Source of the DNA: Mycoemilia scoparia
Lineage: Eukaryota > Kickxellomycota > Kickxellomycetes > Kickxellales > Kickxellaceae
Direction: 5' to 3'
Assembly (NCBI GenBank): GCA_027575805.1
Contig: JANBPU010000378.1
Span: forward strand, 1-14,073
Length of the DNA stretch: 14,073 nt
The notes beneath the pieces were generated by a model. That model made no database searches. It saw only the letters and a program-made list of their open reading frames with translations, and had not been told where the DNA came from. Positions 9,058-14,073 of the stretch are shown here, in pieces; position 1 is the first letter of the stretch; each line of letters opens with the position of its first letter. A program made the translations under genes and the position numbers.

Positions 9058-9150
9058 ATCAAATGAATGATGATTGGACCAAAATCTGATGAGAATCTAT
9101 TTTGCCTAATTAATGCCTGATAACTAGTGAAATATTCCCTTATTCATACC
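9011..9150 (-). repeat. Copy A of a ~140-bp direct repeat (start and leader of N-acetylglutamate synthase)
   Basis: Covers the first ~15 codons and the upstream ~90 nt of the synthase gene. It aligns with 13779-13919 in the same orientation. Shared blocks include the plus-strand CATATCAAATG around the start codon, GATGATTG, a TAATTA-GTGCCTGAT-like block and CTAGT-AAA. I estimate about two-thirds identity by eye. Confidence 0.6.
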
Positions 9151-9197
9151 AAACCACACACGCACACACACATACCATGAAAGGATTCCAAGCCATT
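9144..9197 (-). promoter_or_regulatory. Possible upstream ORF in the leader of N-acetylglutamate synthase
   Basis: A 17-codon frame from ATG 9197 to TGA 9146-9144, beginning MAWNPFHG, lies 86 nt upstream of the main start. Ascomycete arg2 mRNAs are controlled by an arginine attenuator peptide uORF; this one shows no resemblance to it. An alternative is that its GGTATGTG is an intron donor joining an upstream first exon. Confidence 0.2.
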
Positions 9198-9830
9198 ATG
9201 ATATGGTTGGACCATCCAATGCTCAAGTCATAAAAGAGTGATTATTTTTGGAAAGCCAAATTAATATTATCAATGATAAAATAGCCTGGCTAATAGCAAG
9301 TTGAAACTGGTCTACTAGTAAAAACTAGCCCTTCAAAAACAACTACCCAAATCAAGTCCCAGGCTATATAAAGAAAAAGCGCAAAAATACCATAATAACA
9401 GCCTTCAGAAACCTTTGCTACCCAATAATTCCGCTGTTTACTATAATAATAAACCCAATCATTATATAAATTATAATCTCGATATACAACTTTTGTTCTG
9501 CTGACCTTATTTTAACAGCCCTACAAGGAATCATTGGATCTATTGTATTCTTTATGAATCCAATGTTCGACTAAACTTGGACAAATATATCCGTATAAGT
9601 CAAACAAAAGAAAATAAAAAAGATTGTGTGTATTGCTTAACACAACATGAAAACGACGACAAACTGATCAACTCAAAGCCTTTGAATCAACTGATACTTA
9701 TTAACACATGGCTTTATTTATTTATTTCAAATCAATACTAATACCAATAAATTTAAAATGCTTTTTGCTAAAATTATGAATAAATAAGCCTGTTTGGAAG
9801 TCACATATAGTTTTATTCTCGGCTTTGGGT
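9198..9830. other. Intergenic region with promoter-like sequence and inverted repeats
   Basis: Lies between the start of the synthase gene and the 3' end of the Cys-rich gene, both on the minus strand. It has a plus-strand TATATAAAG near 9365, a 9-bp inverted repeat (9281-9289 with 9359-9367) and an 8-bp inverted repeat (9532-9539 with 9558-9565). A minus-strand AATAAA at 9812-9817 is a likely poly(A) signal of the Cys-rich gene. No gene was supported. Confidence 0.4.
9281..9367. repeat. Inverted repeat, 9-bp arms
   Basis: ATAGCCTGG at 9281-9289 is the exact reverse complement of CCAGGCTAT at 9359-9367, with 69 nt between. The right arm runs directly into a TATATAAAG. Confidence 0.45.
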
Positions 9831-10175
9831 CTAAAGGTTTAACGGTTTCTTGATTTCTCCAATCATCTTACTAACACACATGGGTTCACCCACTGACATA
9901 CAGAGCTGTTCGGAATTACATTGTTCAAGGTCGATCAGTTGAATTGCGTCACGGACTCTTACGGCAGTCTGGACACATTGAAGATTAGGGTCGGACGAGC
10001 AGGGACCACACCAACTATTGGGTTTAGTAGTTTCATCATCACCGTTACCAATACTGGCAGTTTTTGGGTCAGGAACAACTATAGCACTAACAGTAAAGAC
10101 CAATATACTGAGAGCAACAACTAGGGCAATGAGGCGTTGGGAGGTGGTAAATGTTGTCGTTGTTGAAATCATCAT
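9831..10175 (-). CDS. Small Cys-rich secreted protein, 114 aa
   Basis: Start ATG 10175 was chosen because it places a textbook signal peptide at the N-terminus: a Thr/Ser-rich n-region, then hydrophobic LIALVVALSILVFTVSA with likely cleavage after about residue 31. The longer open frame from 10295 would bury it. The mature part has six cysteines in the order CxxC-x7-C-x18-C-x5-C-x7-C (WCGPC motif first), enough for three disulfides, and ends in TAG. A minus-strand AATAAA follows at 9812-9817. The same spacing appears in the pseudogene at 3879-4162. It is secreted, and the CxxC could be redox-active, but there is no thioredoxin context. I recognise no named family; effector-like, wall or defence roles are all possible. 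Confidence 0.65.
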   Translation of the reverse strand: MMISTTTTFTTSQRLIALVVALSILVFTVSAIVVPDPKTASIGNGDDETTKPNSWCGPCSSDPNLQCVQTAVRVRDAIQLIDLEQCNSEQLCMSVGEPMCVSKMIGEIKKPLNL

Positions 10176-10784
10176 GAAATCTTTGTCGATTAGAAGAATT
10201 ATAGTATGAGCCTCGGGAAATATATGTTGTGTAGAACCGATTAGTGGGGAAACAAGATGTTGATATCTTTTGCACAATATATTCCAGACCAACACCTTTA
10301 ATACCCTTTTTCAAGCCGCAATCGACTTCAACCAAATTTCTGTCTAATAACAGCAAACCACAATGTATGAAAGCAGACTAAACCAGAACCCACAAACTAC
10401 GTAGCAGTATCTTGGCATTTCTTTTTCATGGTGTGTTTGACAAATAGAGTCGTTGGTTTTGTATTCATGACGTTGGATTGTTTTGCATTTTGAGTTTATC
10501 CTTTTCTTTGAGAATATATAGTGGATTGCCATCTTGTCTTTTGTCAAGGCTAAATGATTTACCAGCATCAATTAAGTATGCATAGATTAGTACAACTCCT
10601 GCATTCAAGTCGGGGAAATCGTTTTACCCAAAGAAAGCTATAAGGTTGTGATGATTTACCTTAAGCGAATGCTATTTTTAGAATAGCCATGGATGGCAGC
10701 TTGAGGCTTTAAAGATCTAACTTTAATCAAGTCCCAGTTTTATGTCTTTATGTCTGTTGCATGAAATTCGATTGTTGACAAATA

Positions 10785-11146
10785 TTATAGAAAAGTATGA
10801 TGAATACATATTAGCTCCAGCATGCAAAGTGATACGAGTCGATTCGATACCACATCACTCATAATTGACTTGAAATTTATTGCAAAATAAGGTATATTAG
10901 GCACAAATTGTATGCTATATTTGTTTGTTTCATTGGTAATGGCTACAGTGGAGGGCAGTTTAGTGTATACAAACTCCAAATGCCCACATACGATCTGGGT
11001 CTTCTAAAAGAGCAAAGAAAAATAATCAACCAGACTTAAGGTATTGGAGACATGATGTACAATGATTACAATCCAAATACTCCTCCTTTTCCATTACTAC
11101 TACTTCTACTACCTTTACCACTTAAACCAGCCAATATATTTCCCAT
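10785..11146 (-). other. Possible short two-exon gene or remnant
   Basis: ATG 11146, in a good context (GCCATGG), opens 26 codons starting MGNILAGLSGKG, which fits an N-myristoylation site, and then Ser/Gly-rich sequence. It ends in TAA at 11068-11066 or at a donor GTAATC at 11069. A 66-nt gap reaches acceptor TTTTAG at 11004. Spliced there the protein would be about 45 aa, because the phase leads to an early TAG; the longer open frame of the second stretch is in another phase. Neither version has a recognised relative. Confidence 0.18.
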
Positions 11147-11793
11147 GGCTTGTAAATAAATAATTTCACATAATATTCTCTTCAACAGCAAATATGATAT
11201 ACACGGTGATTCTGTTGTTTTTCAAAGGATTTCCTTCAGTATAAGGAAGTATAGCTTTAAAAACAAATACATACAAAATATCGATATGAATTTTCTTTGA
11301 ATTAAAAATACATTCACCAAAGTTCTAGGAATTAGCAGCCACTTATCATTGCGTAGTTTGTAGAATCATTTTATATTCACCATATATTTTATTTGGTTAC
11401 TGTTTCACTGTTATAAAAATCAAGTGCGTGTACTAAAATTCCCAATATGAATATTTTAAATAAATAAAAGCACGCGTTTAAATGTCTCATTCAAATTCCC
11501 AATTGACCCTTTTCATTACTATTGAACCAGTATGTGCTTGGCTGATTGGCTTTTTGAGAGAGGGGCAAGAATAAAGCATTGGGATTTCAAGTAGCCAGGA
11601 TTATTTCCCTCATTCAAAACTTTAGAAAAATATGTGTACTTGTACTCGAGTTTTTGTAACAGTGGCGCATTTTATTATGTGATAAAAAGACAACCTGCAT
11701 TATAGAACATTATTAACTTGGTTCAAAATAAAATACCATCAGTAAAAGGGACTAGGATAAGGCTAGTATTTAATGTTAAAAAGGTATTGAATA

Positions 11794-11816
11794 ATATATA
11801 TATATATATATATATA
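11794..11816. repeat. (TA)n microsatellite
   Basis: About eleven consecutive TA units, roughly 175 nt upstream of the ATG at 11992. It may serve as an AT-rich promoter element, or may be a neutral tract prone to slippage. Confidence 0.75.
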
Positions 11817-11991
11817 CAGCCTGAAAATTCCGGTGAACTTTCACCCACTACCTGCACTTTAATTTTTCTCTCTCTTAAATATTATTATCATATATCATTA
11901 TCATTATCATTATCCAACTGCTTACCACCCTATACATCCTTTTTGTATAATTATCTCCATATATCGCTATATTCAACCAAACTCAACAGCA

Positions 11992-12366
11992 ATGCATCTC
12001 AATAAACTGGCGGTCACTCTTTCTGTTTTGGCTCTTACTTCCACTCCCTCCACTTTTGCAGCACCACTTGATCAACAGCCACCACTTCTTCAGCTCAGTC
12101 CTAAACAGCAAGAAATCCTCAACACCGGTATCAATGTCATGGACAATATCAAAAACAATCTTGATGTCAATGGCCCTGAAGCTGTTGCCAAAATTACCGA
12201 GGATTTGAAAGACATTGTTTCTACAGTAAGCGATATTGGGGCACTTGATCAAGACAAGGTTTTGGATTATATCCTTAGTCTTGTTGGGTCGATATATGCG
12301 CCTCTTAAGATTCCAGAACATGCAGGGGCTGATAACATTGATATTGACAATAAGATTACCGATTAA
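11992..12366 (+). CDS. Small secreted protein without cysteines, 124 aa
   Basis: ATG 11992 follows an A-rich context and opens a clear signal peptide (KLAVTLSVLALTS core) with likely cleavage near AA-PLDQQ, about residue 24. The mature ~100 residues contain no cysteine. They are rich in Leu, Ile, Asp and Gln, with heptad-like hydrophobic spacing (NVMDNIKNNLDVNG, KITEDLKDIVSTVSDIG) that suggests amphipathic helices, and an acidic tail. It ends in TAA, with AATAAA at 12472-12479 as the likely poly(A) signal. It resembles in general style fungal helical secreted proteins that bind lipids or surfaces, but I cannot assign a family. It appears intronless. Confidence 0.65.
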   Translation: MHLNKLAVTLSVLALTSTPSTFAAPLDQQPPLLQLSPKQQEILNTGINVMDNIKNNLDVNGPEAVAKITEDLKDIVSTVSDIGALDQDKVLDYILSLVGSIYAPLKIPEHAGADNIDIDNKITD

Positions 12367-13271
12367 GTATCTAATGCACGTAAGGGTAACAATAATGTCC
12401 TTTAAGATTCAGTAGTCATCTTCATTTTTGACACTTTATATATTGATATTGTTTTTGGTGTTACTTTTGTCAAATAAATATATTTAATAGTAATAGTCGC
12501 AATTATAAACACAATTCCTGCTGATACTAAAACTTATAACGATTATAATCAAGTCAAAATCAAATTGAAATTGATCAGCAAGAATTCTAGCTGGAAAATA
12601 TCCATTTGCTTTTAATAATGGTATTGAAAAGTAGTAATAAGCTAATATCTCTCAAAAATAACCACAACAATCACTACGGCCAGAGTTGATGAAGCAGTAT
12701 AGTGTCGGGTATTTTTTAGATATTTCCCAAGACTCCGCCTCTTTTCCCTCTAAGCATACACATGGAGTGCTGAATGTAATATGATAGATAGTAAGAGAGA
12801 GAAAGTGCATTGTTGATCTGCATATTCAATTCCAGAAATAGTGCTCAGAGCAACAATAAAGTGATAAATTGGTGTGGAGACATTGTCTAACATTTAACTG
12901 CCTTGTTTATAGATTTATTGAACTGTGAGCATCTCTTCAATAATCAATACACTTGCTTCGTATCAGTAATTTTGATTCTTTATTGTCTCTCTCTTTCTCA
13001 AATTGGGTTCTGATGAAGACTTCAGTGGCTATGTTTTTATTATACTCCTCCAATACATATGACCAAGACTAATGTAGAGGAGAGAAGCAATGAGCAAGGA
13101 AAAGAAGACTGGACCAGAACACAGATATAAAATGGCCAAAGGTTTCTTACCCATCATTTATTCTCTAATATTATAATTCTTCTTATTTGTCTAACCCTTT
13201 TGGCATACCAATCAGTCCAAATTTTTGCCTAATCTCAACCCACATCAATAGCCCTATTTTTGAAACACGCA
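12367..13271. other. Intergenic region between two plus-strand secreted-protein genes
   Basis: Contains the 3' untranslated region of the gene ending at 12366 and, at its right end, the promoter of the gene starting at 13272 with TATAAAA at 13126-13132. No open frame with coding character, RNA gene or repeat was seen between. Confidence 0.45.
13126..13132 (+). promoter_or_regulatory. TATA box for the eight-cysteine secreted protein gene
   Basis: TATAAAA about 140 nt upstream of ATG 13272, followed by pyrimidine-rich sequence, as expected for a fungal core promoter with a leader of about 100 nt. Confidence 0.45.
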
Positions 13272-13580
13272 ATGATGAAACAGCTCCTTACTCTCGGTCT
13301 CTTTGCTAGCACTGTCTATGGATGGTGTCCTCCTTGGGAATCAAGCGGTACCATCAACGTTTGCAAAAAGGGAGGAAAGCAAGGCTGTCTCGGCGTTAGC
13401 AGTGGTGACACTTGTGTCAACCTAATCGGCGGCCCATTCGTCTCTGGATTTGCCGGCCAAGACGAAGCTTGTACAATCTATAAGGATGTTGATTGCAAAG
13501 GTACCTCTAACCCTGTTGACCGAGCTGGCTGGTCAAGTTTTCCTCATGTCGTAAAATCTGTTAGGTGTCCTTGCGTCTAA
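13272..13580 (+). CDS. Small secreted protein with eight cysteines, 102 aa
   Basis: Start ATG 13272 gives a signal peptide (MMKQLLTLGLFASTVYG) with cleavage expected before Trp-Cys at residue 18. The open frame extends four codons upstream, but only from a TTG. The mature 85 residues hold eight cysteines with spacing C-x11-C-x7-C-x8-C-x18-C-x7-C-x23-CxC, enough for four disulfides, and many Gly and Trp. The second half has the order Tyr-x3-Asp-Cys-x-Gly, then GWSSFP and a hydrophobic strand before CxC. This recalls one Greek-key motif of beta/gamma-crystallin-like secreted proteins; that assignment is inference. It ends in TAA, with AATAAA at 13706-13711. Codons are more G/C-rich than the flanks, which supports a real, expressed gene. 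Likely extracellular; activity unknown. Confidence 0.72.
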   Translation: MMKQLLTLGLFASTVYGWCPPWESSGTINVCKKGGKQGCLGVSSGDTCVNLIGGPFVSGFAGQDEACTIYKDVDCKGTSNPVDRAGWSSFPHVVKSVRCPCV

Positions 13581-13778
13581 TTCCATCCACATATATAATT
13601 ATTACGATATGTTTTGATTGTTGGATACCAACACCTGCTCGTAGTTCTCCCCTTTATTGGTTTATTATATTAAATATCTTTTGGTAGTAGTGTTGGTAGT
13701 TTATAAATAAACTGATTACTACAGAGCCCTTTTTATCAATACGTTTATAATAAAATTATCTCTAAAATCTCCATACAG

Positions 13779-13919
13779 CAAGATTTCAAACATGGGCTTA
13801 GGCAAAAGTAATAGATTCGCAGGTGTTTCATATCAAATGTCTGATGATTGAGCTATAATCTAAGGGCTCATTTCTTACTAATTAGTGCCTGATCGCTAGT
13901 AAAGTCTTCCTATATATAC
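13779..13919 (-). repeat. Copy B of the ~140-bp repeat: decayed 5' fragment of N-acetylglutamate synthase
   Basis: Read on the minus strand it has the ATG context TTTGATATG, as at the synthase start, at 13831-13829. About 50 nt of similar but diverged coding sequence follow, and about 85 nt of similar leader precede it. The frame after this ATG reaches a stop after 28 codons and lacks the rest of the gene, because 13580 leftwards is occupied by another gene on the other strand. It is a truncated duplicate, not a working gene. Confidence 0.55.
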
Positions 13920-13979
13920 TCAGCCATAATGTTTATACTCTAAAGCCAATGTTGTCCAAATAATGACATTTTGGTATAG

Positions 13980-14005
13980 AAGCCAAAAGGTATATATTTT
14001 GGCTT
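13980..14005. repeat. Inverted repeat, 9-bp arms, 8-nt loop
   Basis: AAGCCAAAA (13980-13988) and TTTTGGCTT (13997-14005) are perfect reverse complements, followed by TTT. Could form a hairpin in DNA or RNA. Confidence 0.55.
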
Positions 14006-14032
14006 TTTGCGATCCTAAATATTTTTATAACC

Positions 14033-14055
14033 ATATCTTTTTGGGACAAAGATAT
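14033..14055. repeat. Inverted repeat, 8-bp arms, 7-nt loop
   Basis: ATATCTTT (14033-14040) and AAAGATAT (14048-14055) are perfect reverse complements, 27 nt right of the previous hairpin. Confidence 0.5.
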
Positions 14056-14073
14056 CTTTATTAAAAACACATA

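Larger units (their letters stand above)
10176..11991. other. Long, mostly non-coding region
   Basis: No gene is firmly supported. On the minus strand, 10623-10465 is a 52-codon open frame with coding-like composition (NDFPDLNAG, IDAGKSFSLDK) with no proven exon boundaries. 11003-10785 is open behind a good acceptor (CTCTTTTAG). 11146-11069 could be a first exon. These could be decayed pieces of one gene. The right end carries the (TA)n tract at about 11794-11816, (ATTATC) repeats at about 11896-11914 and the promoter of the plus-strand gene at 11992. Confidence 0.35.
13581..14073. other. Right flank: 3' UTR, decayed duplicate and hairpins
   Basis: Holds the 3' untranslated region of the gene ending at 13580, the degraded copy of the synthase 5' segment (13779-13919), and two inverted repeats (13980-14005 and 14033-14055). 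No gene was seen. Confidence 0.5.

Noticed and set aside
9144..9197. Arginine attenuator peptide as in ascomycete arg2
   Set aside because: The 17-codon uORF shares no residues of note with that peptide and is shorter.
10175..10295. Upstream in-frame start of the Cys-rich gene
   Set aside because: It would put about 40 residues in front of a clear signal peptide, so the ATG at 10175 is preferred.
10344..10571. 75-codon minus-strand open frame
   Set aside because: No signal peptide, domain or splice support, and it competes with another open frame of better composition on the same strand.

Overview
The window looks like nuclear DNA from a fungus, probably an early-diverging lineage. It is AT-rich. 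Its genes are interrupted by short spliceosomal introns of roughly 65-105 nt, most with GTAAGY donors. It carries a fungal/animal-type N-acetylglutamate synthase, several small secreted proteins with eukaryotic signal peptides, and an AAA-ATPase-like/PD-(D/E)XK protein of a kind known to be expanded in early-diverging fungi. Nothing in the sequence fixes the species. No RNA genes, CRISPR arrays or complete transposons were seen.

Layout. 401-2902 (-): a four-exon AAA-ATPase-like protein with a C-terminal nuclease-like region, interrupted by one in-frame TGA. 2903-3878: no convincing gene. 3879-4162 (+): broken copy of a small Cys-rich secreted protein. 4321-6767 (-): two or three intron-rich genes of unknown function (4321-4709, 4812-5330, 5812-6767) whose exon linkage is uncertain. 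6979-9057 (-): N-acetylglutamate synthase, whose N-terminal kinase-like half and C-terminal GNAT half lie in one frame but are separated by one TGA. 9831-10175 (-): intact Cys-rich secreted protein, paralogue of the pseudogene at 3879. 10176-11991: mostly non-coding. 11992-12366 (+): small Cys-free secreted protein. 13272-13580 (+): eight-cysteine secreted protein. About 13779-13919: a decayed copy of the promoter, leader and start of the N-acetylglutamate synthase gene.

How the genes relate. There is no operon-like logic. One housekeeping gene for arginine biosynthesis sits among fast-evolving accessory genes: three small secreted proteins, one secreted-protein pseudogene, an AAA/nuclease-like protein and lineage-specific intron-rich genes. 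Duplicate fragments, broken copies and degenerate motifs point to a fluid accessory region. The most notable points are the lone in-frame TGA codons in two otherwise well-preserved genes, the duplicated 5' segment of the N-acetylglutamate synthase gene, and the Cys-rich gene/pseudogene pair with conserved cysteine spacing.
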